In this document: positions 8,986 to 19,653 of the stretch, one piece after another
How positions within the stretch are numbered: position 1 is the first letter of the stretch
Layout of the letters: every line of letters starts with the position of its first letter
Origin: Diaporthe sp. PMI_573
Lineage: Eukaryota > Ascomycota > Sordariomycetes > Diaporthales > Diaporthaceae
Direction of reading: 5' to 3'
NCBI GenBank assembly: GCA_021399435.1
Contig: JAJTUP010000115.1
Location: forward strand, 96,275 to 160,274
DNA: 64,000 nucleotides
Notes under the pieces: model-generated
The model's database searches: none
What the model saw: only the letters and a program-made list of their open reading frames with translations
Told to the model about the DNA's origin: nothing
Position numbers and translations under genes: made by a program

Positions 8986-10241
8986 AATAACTGATTATAT
9001 AGAGCGGTCTTACCCGCAGTGGTCGATGTTTATAGCTTATTCCTTTTCCCCCTCCTTCCTTATGCCTGTCCATATACGCTGCTCCGCTGGTGGTCGCAGC
9101 GGTACACGATGTCCTCCGAGAGGAACACCGAAGTCCACGAGCTTATACAACTTTTCAGTGCCATGACTTTAGAAGATAATGTGATTCAAGATGGAAATAT
9201 CGAGACTGCCGGTCAGCCCACTTCGCACATTGATTCCGCGCAGATCAGTACGACAGTCGATGCCATGGACATTGGCACTAAAGAGCCCACTCAAGCCGTG
9301 CCTTCGTATCGTACAGGTTTTCTCGAGACATCGCAATCATCCCTCAGCCGAAATCGCCTCTCTACCCAAAGCGTAATAACTGCTTGAGCGGTGCACGAGT
9401 AAATCATGAGGAAGAAGGGCGAAGGTCCTGCCAATGTCCTCCATCGTCTGCTGAAGCGCATACGGTCTATCAGCTCCCTCTTCGTCACCGTAAGAGGGTG
9501 CTCCTGAGCGCGCTGATAGACATCAAGAGCGTAACTCGCGTTGCGACGGCCACGCTCTCCGCAAACCTGTCCCTTTTCCCTTTCAGACTTTATAACATTC
9601 TTCAGAAAGAGTTGAATTAGGCGAAAATGCGCAAATCTTGCGAGCGTGTGGGACACCTGGCTGCCTGCAGTCGCACTCTCTAGCGCTGTAAAAGCTACCA
9701 AGAAGCGGGGGTCGGAGCTAGCGATCGTGCGCGGGAACGTAGTCACTTGGAGCAATGATAGCCATTCTTGCAAGCCCTCCTCGTAGTTGTTTGCAAAGAA
9801 AGTCGTCGCATCTGGTCTTACGACAGCAGACAAGCGGCTTTCGCACCTTATTACGCTTTGGGTAGAGAGGCGATTTCGGCTGAGGGATGATTGCGATGTC
9901 TCGAGAAAACCTGTACGATACGAAGGCACGGCTTGAGTGGGCTCTTTAGTGCCAATGTCCATGGCATCGACTGTCGTACTGATCTGCGCGGAATCAATGT
10001 GCGAAGTGGGCTGACCGGCAGTCTCGATATTTCCATCTTGAATCACATTATCTTCTAAAGTCATGGCACTGAAAAGTTGTATAAGCTCGTGGACTTCGGT
10101 GTTCCTCTCGGAGGACATCGTGTACCGCTGCGACCACCAGCGGAGCAGCGTATATGGACAGGCATAAGGAAGGAGGGGGAAAAGGAATAAGCTATAAACA
10201 TCGACCACTGCGGGTAAGACCGCTCTATATAATCAGTTATT
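8986..10241. repeat. Inverted duplication, two 394-bp arms around a 468-bp spacer
   Basis: Bases 8986-9379 are the reverse complement of 9848-10241; no mismatch was noticed and the translated arms are identical. The spacer 9380-9847 is single-copy. The duplicated arm holds the upstream region and first about 90 codons of the minus-strand gene at 9291-10118, so the 5' end of that gene now exists twice, facing each other. No terminal repeats or target duplication point to a transposon; the structure looks like a local fold-back duplication. Confidence 0.93.
9291..10118 (-). CDS. Unknown protein whose 5' part is duplicated in inverted form
   Basis: About 275 residues from an ATG at 10118 (MSSERNTEVHELIQLF...); an upstream in-frame GTG at 10208 is less likely. 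Residues 1-90 are acidic and polar. The middle and C-terminal part, encoded by the single-copy spacer, carries RRWRTLAGPSPFFLMIYS, a pattern I have seen in uncharacterised fungal proteins but cannot name. The last 30 residues are read antisense through the left arm, so the natural C-terminus was probably lost when the inverted copy formed. The mirror frame at 9109-9387 encodes only the N-terminal piece. Confidence 0.5.
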   Translation of the reverse strand: MSSERNTEVHELIQLFSAMTLEDNVIQDGNIETAGQPTSHIDSAQISTTVDAMDIGTKEPTQAVPSYRTGFLETSQSSLSRNRLSTQSVIRCESRLSAVVRPDATTFFANNYEEGLQEWLSLLQVTTFPRTIASSDPRFLVAFTALESATAGSQVSHTLARFAHFRLIQLFLKNVIKSEREKGQVCGERGRRNASYALDVYQRAQEHPLTVTKRELIDRMRFSRRWRTLAGPSPFFLMIYSCTAQAVITLWVERRFRLRDDCDVSRKPVRYEGTA

Positions 10242-11969
10242 AAGCCTGATTTCTCAAATTTTGAAATAAGAAACAACTTACGGCAGTGGCGGCTTTAATG
10301 TCATTGCACCAAAGAGCACCCCATCCATGAGGAAGTACTGTACATGCTGTAGTAAGCGTATCTTTATTTCAGACCCCTGCCTCCTTTACAAAATACCGTT
10401 CAGTACTTCAGTCAGGAAATTTCCCGGTGGTATAGTACCTCCACTAGCTGACGTTCAGGTCCCAGATGACACACTTAAGTACCTCTAACTCAGGAAAGGA
10501 AGGCCGCATATCTGCTCGAATTTGTCGTTCAATATCGTGAATGATATTCGTTGGCGCCGTCAACAGCTGTATAACAACCCCGTGCTTGGGGAGAAGGACC
10601 TACCACACTCGAAAACCCTTGTTCGCCTCCTTTTGCGTGAATATCACACCGCCATACCCAAAATCAGAGCTTTCCTTCGAAGCGCACACGCTCGCCCTCC
10701 CCCAGTAGACAAGCTGGCAATCAGCCCCTGGACGACGAAGATCCCTTGGGGAATAAAATGATTGGGCAGCCCGAGACTAGTCCCATCAGCTACGCCCAAC
10801 TGGTTGCTGAAGTGAATCCTCTCGGCCGCACGAGATCGAGTTTATCGATTCAGGATTATTTGAACTTAACAATCCGGCAAAGGTCTCTACGTGGTTGTCT
10901 GACAAAAGAAAGCAAAAACGTGTTCTATGAACGGAGGATGGGCTGCACATTTGAAGAGGGTTGTGGGGTAGGTACTGTAGCGTGGGCCCCTCGGCAACGC
11001 CTCAACAGGCCACGATTCCCACCAAATTAGCACTAGTTATTCATATACTAAGCAAATGAGGAAGCTTGGATGCTCTTGGATAGCGAGGCCGACGATGTAA
11101 TCATATGCCCAGACGACAACCTATGGACGACCGGCCGTGCCATCCGTGCTGTAAGCTCGCCCCCGCGCCGCGCGGTCCACCTATCCGGCGAGTTGGTTAG
11201 TTGACTGATTATGCTGCTTTCCTACACCATGGCTCCGCGTGGTTCTTAACAGAGCGGGGCTCTGTGAGATGCCTATGGCGACAGGTGGGCTCTACTCACC
11301 CGTCAAACAACTCTTCCCTACGCCGCCTGCGCAAAGAAAACGGGAAAGACCCTGATGTCAGTGCGATCGGTCGAGAATTTGAACATATCTTGCCCATAAT
11401 TATGTGTGCATGCACAAAAACATATACACATGGCAGTGTATACATACAGTCGCGGTGAAGAAGCCGGTGGATTTGCACTGGTGGGGGTTGTGCGGCGCGT
11501 GCTTACCTAGTCCGAGGACGACTACGTGGAACTGCCGACTTCGAGTCATGTCACCTGGTCTATCGTAGTAGGAGGTCGCCGTGGTTGGTAAGTAATGAGG
11601 CGGCGGTGATAATGATGGTCTTGAATTAGATGTGGAGTGGAGACTTGGCGGGTGGCTTAAGCCACGGCAGACTGCACGCATGGCCCACCCTTTCAGAGAC
11701 CTGTGATTGGTCGGGCATAGCCGTTCGCGTCTACTTTTTGTGTGAAGCTTGACTTCATGAGGGTTGATAAGCATAGTCTTACAGCGGGCAAAGACAATGA
11801 GGCCCGGATAAAGCTCCCGGCGGTCAATATCATCAGCTGTTTTGCCGACTCAGGGTAATTACCAACAACCGCCGTTGCGGGCACAACACATACTGTTATG
11901 ATCCATGCGTGGGGAACAGTCACCATCAATGCCCTCACAGTTGGACAGTAATACACGCACGCAATGAGA
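10242..11969. other. Mostly non-coding, with two short overlapping ORFs of unknown nature
   Basis: Two small plus-strand frames, about 10522-10761 and 10758-11030, contain ordinary-looking peptide (for example MIGQPETSPISYAQLVAEV from the ATG at 10758) but no recognisable family and no clear start for the first. They may be fragments of one decayed gene. The rest shows nothing supportable up to the hAT target duplication at 11962-11969. Confidence 0.35.
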
Positions 11970-13812
11970 CAGTGTGTCCAACAGTCAGTTAACCATTTGG
12001 ATAACGGACCAGTTAACGGCTTACGTAATACCAACCGTTAGGGACGTTATAAGTTCCTCATTTCAACCGTTAGGGACGTTATAAGCTTGTCAGTTAACTA
12101 GTTAACGGTTGGATTTAGAGGGGGGTTTTCTAAAACCGTCCCAGATACCTATTAGTGGATCTCAACTCGATGTAAAGACCGAGTTTTTCCTATTCAGATC
12201 CTAGCCCAGAGACGGCGTCTCTCAACCCCTTGCTTAGCGCATTAATCCCTGTCATTTGATTGTCCCGACCTGGCCGTCCCGAGCCATTCCGTTCGACGTG
12301 CCAGATGCGCGACGCGTAACGCGTCTTAGCGAGAGTTTTGGCGGCCTCCGTTCGAACTTCAACTTGCCCTCCCATCTAGACTCAGCATCTCTTTTTTGCA
12401 TATAGCAACGCTCCCTACACGTACGCGCAACGGAAAATTTCCGGCAGTACACACCACCATGTCGGCCCCGTCCTTCTCCTCCACGCCGTCATCGTCGCGT
12501 TCAGCAGACCAATTTACGGAGCTCTCAATCCAACCATCAATCGAGTCCTCTGCCAAGAAATCGACCACGCCTTCAACTGGGCCCTTGTCATCTCCTTCAT
12601 CTGTCCGAGCTCCGAGACCTCTTGCCGATGGTGCCTTCCCGATTCGCTGGGGTGCTCTCCAGTACAACAACAAACGTCTAAGCGATGCGCACTACTATAT
12701 GAAGCACAAGCGTACAACCGGCAAGACAAAGAAGTCCTGGATTTGGGACCACGGTGCCAATATTGAGTCAGAAAATGAGCAGTACTGGCTTTGTCGGAGA
12801 TGCCATGAGACTGGCAGCGACTGTTCTACAATATTTAAATACAACGGAAATAGTGCGATCGCCTACCATTTAAAGCACAAACACGGCATTTCTGAGGACG
12901 GCGAAGTTCCTCAGCATATCCGGGTTTCCAACCCATGGGATCGAAGTAAGAAGGCTAATAGCTTTGGTCCACTACGGACTCCTATTACTGGGGAAGACTA
13001 CAGGCAGCAGTATCTGGACTGGGTTGTTGCTCACGACGTGAGCTTTCGAAGCGCAACTGCCGGAGATACGTGTGACTTACTCTCGTATGGGAGGCCTGAG
13101 TTAGAGCGGCTTCTCCCTACGTCCGCGACGACGCTGAGCAGTTGGATAATGGCTGCATTTGAAACACGCAGGGAGAGTTTGAAGGTTGAGTTGAAGGAAT
13201 GTAGGAGTGCGGTCCACCTAAGCTGCGACTTATGGACGTCAACTAGTGGGATGAGCCTCTGCGGCGTAGTTGCGCACTTTGTAGGTACGTATATATATGT
13301 GATACCCTTTACTATTCAGACGTTTTATTATATAAGGCTTAATCCAACTTTTAACCTCCGCTTACTAGGCGTGGACTACACCAATCATCAAGCTCTTCTC
13401 GGCCTCCCGCGGCTATATGGTTCTCACTCAGGCGAAAATATAGCAAATTGCCTTATTAGCGTAGTTACGCAGTACGATCTCGAGCCGAAGCTTGGTTGTT
13501 TCATGATGGATAACGCCAAGGATAACGATCGCGCCGTGTTACAACTAGCTACGCGATTTGGTTTCGATCCGGACTGGAGACGACTCCGCTGTTCTGGCCA
13601 CGTTATCAACCTCGTTGTCAAGGCAATTCTCTATGGCAAAGGTGTGAGTAAGGCCGAACGACAGCTCCAGTGTTGTAACGACCAAGAATCCTTCTCGATC
13701 TGGCGGCAACGAGGCGTTATCGGCAAAGTTCATAATATTGTTCGCTACATTACACGCTCAGATCAGCGCCGACAGCATTTCGAGACTCTACAAGCCGAGG
13801 CCCTGCAAGATG

Positions 13813-14907
13813 GGCAATTGATAGGGACGCATCACGAATTGATAGGGGCGCATCCGCCTTAGGGACGCGCCAGCTTTTATAACATCTGATTGGGCCAAAT
13901 TGTCCAGACCCATAAATACTTCCCCGTGAGGGCGGCGAAGCCAGCTCTCTTAACAAGCCTAGTTCTTCCTAGTCTAGAAGCAACGACATCAGGCCAATCC
14001 TCTCTAGAACAGGTCGCGTTCAGGTGCCAACTCAGTATTATTTACGATACAGAATCAGAACGATTCCATTAAGAGCAGCTATCTACGTCTCTTTCTCTTA
14101 CCGTTATTGAAGGAAGAATCTCCTCGTCGCTATTACGCAGCTCCCATTGACTTCTTCGTCTCCGAAGACTCGGTTGCGTCCTCCGTCCACTAGCACGTAC
14201 TCCCGTCGTTCTCCCCGCTCTAAAAATAGTCGGCCCTTGTGGGTGACGACTGCTCTCGTGGTGATTGCGGCGGAGAATAGGAAGGTTGGAGGTCGGTTTC
14301 TGGGCCTGGTATAGGTATTCTGACCCGCTGTCGTCGTCCCCCTTGGGATGGGAAATCGTTCGAAAGGTATATCTCGTGATCAAAACGGAGCTCCCATCGT
14401 GGCTCATGAAGCCCTTGCGATCCGTGGGGCCGTGGAGCGGTCGTAAAGGTCTGTGGAAAAGATGCGAAGAGGTTTCCGATTGCATCTCCGTCGCCGACTC
14501 CGTAGTATTGGCCGATACTTGTTCCGTTGCTGCTCGCTGAACGAGGTCTATTCGCGAGAAGTGGTGGGCTGAAACTGGCTTGTCGGCTCTGCCGCTGTCG
14601 TTTTCGGGGACGCGATTCGCAGCTAGGACTGGGGCTTCGAGTTCGACGTCTTGAATTGCTCTCTGAGCTAAAAGGTGACTCAGACTGGAGCATGACGAAA
14701 GACCTACGGTTGATGGTTGAGAGACTGATGGTGGATCATCCGCTCATTTAGGTATATTGAGAGCCAAGCTCGAGGTACTTCGGGAGCGTCGGCAGAATTC
14801 TGCCTGCACTAACAAAAACGTGGCTGACGAATCAGAGGCTGCAAACCTGGCGCGTCCCTAAGGCGGATGCGCCCCTATCAATTCGTGATGCGTCCCTATC
14901 AATTGCC
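13813..14907. mobile_element. Nested 1.1 kb element, copy 1 (61-bp perfect TIRs, 8-bp TSD)
   Basis: The ends are perfect 61-bp inverted repeats beginning GGCAATTGATAGGGACGC, flanked by GCAAGATG on both sides (13805-13812, 14908-14915). Inside each repeat the words AATTGATAGGGACGCATC and AATTGATAGGGGCGCATC occur in tandem, followed by TTAGGGACGCG, probably transposase contacts. A second copy lies at 44711-45802, about 99% identical. Size, termini and 8-bp duplication fit a hAT-like (or possibly Mutator-like) non-autonomous element. Its termini differ from those of the hAT it interrupts, so another transposase must mobilise it. Confidence 0.93.
14220..14693 (-). CDS. Conserved ORF of unknown function inside nested element, copy 1
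   Basis: 157 residues from ATG at 14693. The N-terminus is rich in serine and arginine with a basic cluster RPRKRQRQ that could act as a nuclear signal. The rest (VGDGDAIGNLFASFPQTF...) is not recognised and is not a transposase. The copy at 45118-45588 encodes 156 residues, because a 3-base deletion keeps the frame. A second overlapping minus-strand frame (14069-14485, 138 codons) is also kept in both copies, so conservation alone does not show which frame, if any, is translated. The two could also be joined by splicing. Confidence 0.35.
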   Translation of the reverse strand: MLQSESPFSSESNSRRRTRSPSPSCESRPRKRQRQSRQASFSPPLLANRPRSASSNGTSIGQYYGVGDGDAIGNLFASFPQTFTTAPRPHGSQGLHEPRWELRFDHEIYLSNDFPSQGGRRQRVRIPIPGPETDLQPSYSPPQSPREQSSPTRADYF

Positions 14908-16348
14908 GCAAGATGATGAGCTTTTCAGCCTACAGCTTACCAAGGACGGCGGGATCCGGTGGAATTCAACCTTCTCTATACTTGAGCGCGCGCTTAAGCT
15001 TAGGAATGCAATTGAGTTGTTTTGTGCACAGTGGGAGAGGGACGCAGATTATGATTTGAGCCAGGACTTCCTCAAGAGAAGCGATTGGGAGGAAATCCAG
15101 AGATTTGTCGCTCTGCTAAAGCCCTTTAAAGACGCTACCCTCGAGCTGGAAGGCCATGCTATACACGGCAACTACGGCGCTCTTTGGCAGGCGTTGGAGA
15201 TGATGGACATCCTTGACGGCTTACTGCAGGAAGAAAAAGCTGCAGTTGCTGCAGACCCTAGGCCCTATTCTAACTACTATGTTGCAGGACTCGATGCTGG
15301 CTATGCGAAGCTTATGAAATATTTCGACTTGACAGCAAAGACACCGTACTACCGTGCCGCGATTTGTCTCGTCCCAAGCTTCAAGCTGCTTTACTTTAAG
15401 GATAAGTGGCGATCACACGAGATCTGGGTGGACACTGTTGAGCCAGACGTCCGCCAGCTATACAACGAGTATGCAACAAAATACAGCATTACGGAGCCAG
15501 CTTCTCCTCCGCAGCAAACTGAGCAACCTCAGCAAACGCCAGAGCTGGGCCGCTTCAAACTACATAGAAGGCTTGACCGCAGCGTTGATGTGGATAGCAA
15601 TAGCGACAGGCGAAAGAGGCGCAGAATGGTCGACGAATTTGAGCGCTACCTCTATGATGAAGACGTTGTTGAACCCTTTGTCGAAGAGCCGCTGACTTGG
15701 TGGCGCGAGCGCGAGAAGTCCTATCCGATCCTTACCCAAATGGCTTTTGATCTTTTCTCTATCCCAGCTATGAGCGCCGAGTGCGAACGTGTCTTCAGTC
15801 AGTCCAAACGCCTAATCACCGACGAACGCAATCGGCTTGGATCTGTCACAATTGAAGCGAACGAATGTCTCAAGAACTGGTTACGCCGCGGCCATGAGCA
15901 GCGGCGGCGGAGGGATATGCTGGATTAGTGCTCATAGTGACGGCGGTATGACTGATACTCCGCTAGCAGAGGCTAGACCGGCAGAGTTGTACCTGTGGGA
16001 GCTTGATAGCGGCGCTTTGCATACTGAGGCTCGATAGGCGGATTTTTTTTATAGATTGGACATTGTTCTTTATCAGAAGTTGAGAGAAAGATAAAACCTG
16101 AATGAAACATGGGAATATATTGCTTGCAAAGCTTAATTTGGTGTAAATCCCCTTCAGCACCAACGAGTTTCTATCATGGGTTACCTATTTAGGAAATTCC
16201 AACCGTTACCAGTTAGTTAACGTTTGACAAGCCGTTAACGGCTTATTTTCAACCGTTAGGGACGTTACAAAGTTGGAAATCCAACCGTTAGGTACGTTAT
16301 AACCTCCATTTTTCCCGTTACCTGACTATTGGACACACTGCAATGAGA

Positions 16349-18906
16349 ACTGCTCGGCCTGTGCTCGATGGGCTGAACTGGCACTGCAAAACCGGGAGGA
16401 ACGCATCGCATGGGCTTACGAGAGTCAGTGAGAAAGGCCGACCGACGAGGTCAGGTGACACGATATTGCTACGATATCGCTTCTTCGGCGAGAACTCGCT
16501 TCTGACAAATTGTCTGTGCGGGAAACCAGTATCCAATCACAACATTTGACTTGGTGAGAAACATCGCTTGGGCAGAAAGTGCTGTTTATTGCCCGACCTT
16601 CTTTCCTGTTGCTGCCCTCACCAGCCCGGTCATCTGAATTCCTACTGAGCCCGCTTTGTCCCTCTCAGACGAGAGCTGGACCTCCTGCTTGGAAACTGGA
16701 CCGGACATGTTAAACCTGACAGGCCGGTGCCATGTATCAGTTCGTAGGAACTGTCGTTCGCTACGTCCCGAATATAGCAAGAGGGCAGCGTGCCTGACTC
16801 TCGCACCATAGACACACCAGATGCGCCGTAGTGGTCATGGAATTGAGCGGCCTGCGTTGGTGGGATTGGGTCTTCGAGGCCTGGGAACCTTTGAATGTGG
16901 GATCCAACTATGTCAGGGGCCTGAGTCATAGGGGTTTGAACGGCTATGGGAGAAGATTCCTGGCTCCTGCTGCTCATGTGGGTCGATTTAGGATTCATAA
17001 TGGAAGCCTTGAGTGTAGTTGGCTGCCATAGGCACCAAGGAGACTCCTGCAGCTGGTTTTACCCCGACTGAGCCTTGGACGGCTGGTGCAAAAGTGATGA
17101 AGCAGCACCGACCACCGGGATCAAAAGGACGTGGTCAGCGACAGTAGGATGGTCAAAGGCTGAAACCAGTTGGTCGCCGCAGGTCAAATAGTTTCAAGTA
17201 TGGTCAAGCGTAGAGATGGCAGAGGATTATCTGGATCGTACTGTACCTTCGACTTGCCTGGGCATGCCGTCGTAGAGTATGCTCGGTGTGAGAAACACTG
17301 TTGCTCCAAAGAGAGTAGAGTGCGACTGCTAGAAGGTACTGTATTTGTACACTGTAAGCATGCCGCTGATACAGCACAGTGCATGTAGATTAGCAAATGT
17401 GCCATAAGAAGATTTGGAGTACAGCACTAACCGCCGTCCCGGCGGACAAGAAACTGGCCGCTAAATTCCTACTCCTATAATTCCGTTATCAGTGATTGGT
17501 GTAACCAACTCCCAGTATTTTTGCATAGGGAATCATGGATTAAAAATTCTGATTATACAGTATACCATTAACCTCAATCTACCAAGTTTGACTAAACCAC
17601 TTTTATGAGCTTCTGGCAGCTCTTTAATAGTATAGGGGCGAGGGCAACCCCCCGGGCAACAAATTTCAGTGGATATATCTTTCGCTAAATGCTGGACCAC
17701 TGGTGGGGGGGGGGGGAGTGACTATGCAACATGTGCAGGCTTGGTGGGGCGTGCTGAGAAAAGGAGGGAGATCCCACGAATGGTTTTCACAGTATTTTGG
17801 GCGGCTCCTGGCACGATTATGTTTCGGTATATTGCCAACCTGTCATCCGCGGCTCCACACGTTCTGAGGACCCTTACCACAAAGGTATAGCCAATCAATC
17901 AAATTGACGAAGACTTTCGCTGTTAGGTCTTGATTGACTCAATTCCTCTCAGCAACGAACCGATCCGCCAGCCTAGAAGGGAGCCAAGCTTGATCCGAAT
18001 ACTATTTTTGTACTGATGCGACTTCACTATTCCAAGAAGGCGCTTAACCATTTTCAGCCGGCGCCCAGCTGCCTGAACAGAGCACAGCATTCAAGCACGG
18101 GAGACGCTGCGCGGCAATTAGGACCACTCATATGATCGCAACTGTGCGAGTGGCTATGGCCCGCTTTGAACAGAAAGAAGCGTCTCTCTATCGAAGGGCT
18201 CTTAGATCAAGCTGCCTCAATTACCAAGGTCATTATTGACCACTTATACATCTGATTCCAGACATAATGTTCCCTTGAATAATTCGGTTTGACTGATCTG
18301 TCTCCTGGGCAGTCAGAGCTTAGCCAATAGCCGCACGTGAAATTTCAAAAAGGGCATACATCCACTTGCAGGCTGAACGAATGGCGAGACGTGCATTTTT
18401 GCGCATAAGTCTTGCTGTAAATTCAGGCTCTGGGTGTGGTGGAGTAACAAGCAAAAGTCTAGTTTCTGCATCCAGCGGTTGAAAATACACTTCAATCAGG
18501 AACTAAAGGGTCCATAAGATGACCTACGACACGGCGCCATTGCATAAACATACAGTCGGTAAGCATTGCGAGCCAAATGTGTGTCGCCTCTCATGATGGC
18601 GTCGAAGGATGCATCCTGTAGGTTTATGAGCCAATGGTGATCTTTGGCAAAAGTGCATCCATGATTTGACTATTCCTTTTCTAATCCGATTGATCTAATG
18701 AAAACGACAAGAAGATCCAAATACTATTGAAGCACAAGTATAGATGATTGGGGGACTTCAATTGAGATGCCACTTCAAAATATGTCTATGAGACCCGGAA
18801 CCGCAAAGACCCATCGTCGATGTAGTATTCCTGTGGTGTGAGCCACTTGGGAGAGAACCAGATAGGCTACGCCTCAATTTAAATGGCCCACATCGGCAAA
18901 TGATGT
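16349..18906. other. Long stretch without a recognisable gene
   Basis: A minus-strand frame at 16642-16974 (ATG, about 110 codons, S- and P-rich N-terminus, basic C-terminus KRAQ) is the only moderately gene-like ORF and has no recognised family. A run of about 13 G lies near 17704-17716. The rest is AT-leaning non-coding sequence with no repeats or RNA genes that I can support. Confidence 0.45.
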
Positions 18907-19653
18907 TTCGAGTCCTGTCACATTTGGAAGGGACGTCAACGGTTTTGGAACCCTAAAACAACCTTTGCCTTAAAACAGGCCGAGACTAAGAATGGTCTAG
19001 CACGTGTCGGCTCTCGACATCGTGAATATAAGAAGATACTCGACTCGATAGCACATCTTGCACGGAGTTGGTTATACCACTGGACCACGGTAGATGATAT
19101 CCTGCACGTGCCCTCGAGATACGCTATGCACAACGACGAAGACCTTCTCTTCGCATGGTCATTCAACGAGCACCATGCGAGTGAACGACGTAAACTATAT
19201 AACATTCTCTTTGGGGCAAAGTCTTTCAACGAATGCGTCACTACCCTAAACCTGGTCTCTGGCAGAGACTTGATAGCCTTGTCTCTCAATGATACTCCCG
19301 AAGCGTACAGAATACAAGCTTTCAAGCAACTTCGGATGCAGAGGCCTCATCATTATGAAGAGCTTGTTGCCAAAATCTCACATCTTCAACAGGTTGTCCA
19401 CGAAAAACACCTTGATCCGACTTTTCTTTATCCTCGTGTCGCTACGAAGTCCTTTATGGCAACGTTGCCTTCCGAGGCACACCAATGCTTCGACTGCAAG
19501 AAGGCATTGGAGGAATTCTCGGATATCATATGGAGACCATGCAGGAAACATGTTCAGTGTACAGAGTGCTGGCGCATGATTGTTGTAAAGGCACCAACTA
19601 GTCCTTATAATCCTTGGGGTTGTGAGTGCGGTCCAAGGTTGATCTACGGCTAG
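18907..19653 (+). CDS. Unknown protein with C-terminal cysteine/histidine finger
   Basis: From the first ATG at 19126 the ORF gives 175 residues, but the same frame is open back to 18907 and the extra segment (WKGRQRFWNPKTTF...) reads like protein. An upstream exon or a lost start is therefore likely. The C-terminus has paired cysteines and a histidine: CFDCKK, then WRPCRKHVQCTECW, then GCECG, a spacing that resembles a RING-like or zinc-ribbon domain. The function is unknown; a role as a ubiquitin ligase would be speculation. It stands alone, with no conserved neighbour. Confidence 0.5.
   Translation, partial: FESCHIWKGRQRFWNPKTTFALKQAETKNGLARVGSRHREYKKILDSIAHLARSWLYHWTTVDDILHVPSRYAMHNDEDLLFAWSFNEHHASERRKLYNILFGAKSFNECVTTLNLVSGRDLIALSLNDTPEAYRIQAFKQLRMQRPHHYEELVAKISHLQQVVHEKHLDPTFLYPRVATKSFMATLPSEAHQCFDCKKALEEFSDIIWRPCRKHVQCTECWRMIVVKAPTSPYNPWGCECGPRLIYG

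Larger units (their letters stand above)
12459..15928 (+). pseudogene. hAT transposase, split by a nested element
   Basis: The start is the ATG at 12459 in a CACCATG context. The N-terminus holds a BED-type zinc finger (WLCRRCHE...HLKHKHG). The core has LSCDLWTS, GSHSGENIA, MMDNAKDND and LRCSGHVINLVV. An intron at 13285-13368 (GTACGT...CTTACTAG, 84 nt, in frame and without stops) would join HFV to the NHQALLGLPRLYG block. The frame is broken at 13813 by the nested element and resumes in phase after 14915. The C-terminal part ends in the hAT dimerisation block (PLTWWREREKSYPILTQMAF...CLKNWLRRG). The frame would be continuous without the insertion and one 8-bp duplicate, so the host element was probably intact when hit. 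Confidence 0.92.
11970..16340 (+). mobile_element. hAT transposon with perfect 8-bp target duplication
   Basis: The element starts CAGTGTGTCCAACAGTC and ends with the matching inverted sequence ...GACTATTGGACACACTG. It is flanked on both sides by CAATGAGA (11962-11969 and 16341-16348), the 8-bp duplication typical of hAT elements. Inside both ends lie subterminal copies of AACCGTTAGGGACGTTATAA (near 12033, 12065, 16250 and 16283), probable transposase-binding repeats. Without the nested element at 13813-14907 and its duplicated 8 bp, the original length would be about 3.27 kb. Perfect duplications suggest a recent insertion. Confidence 0.95.
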
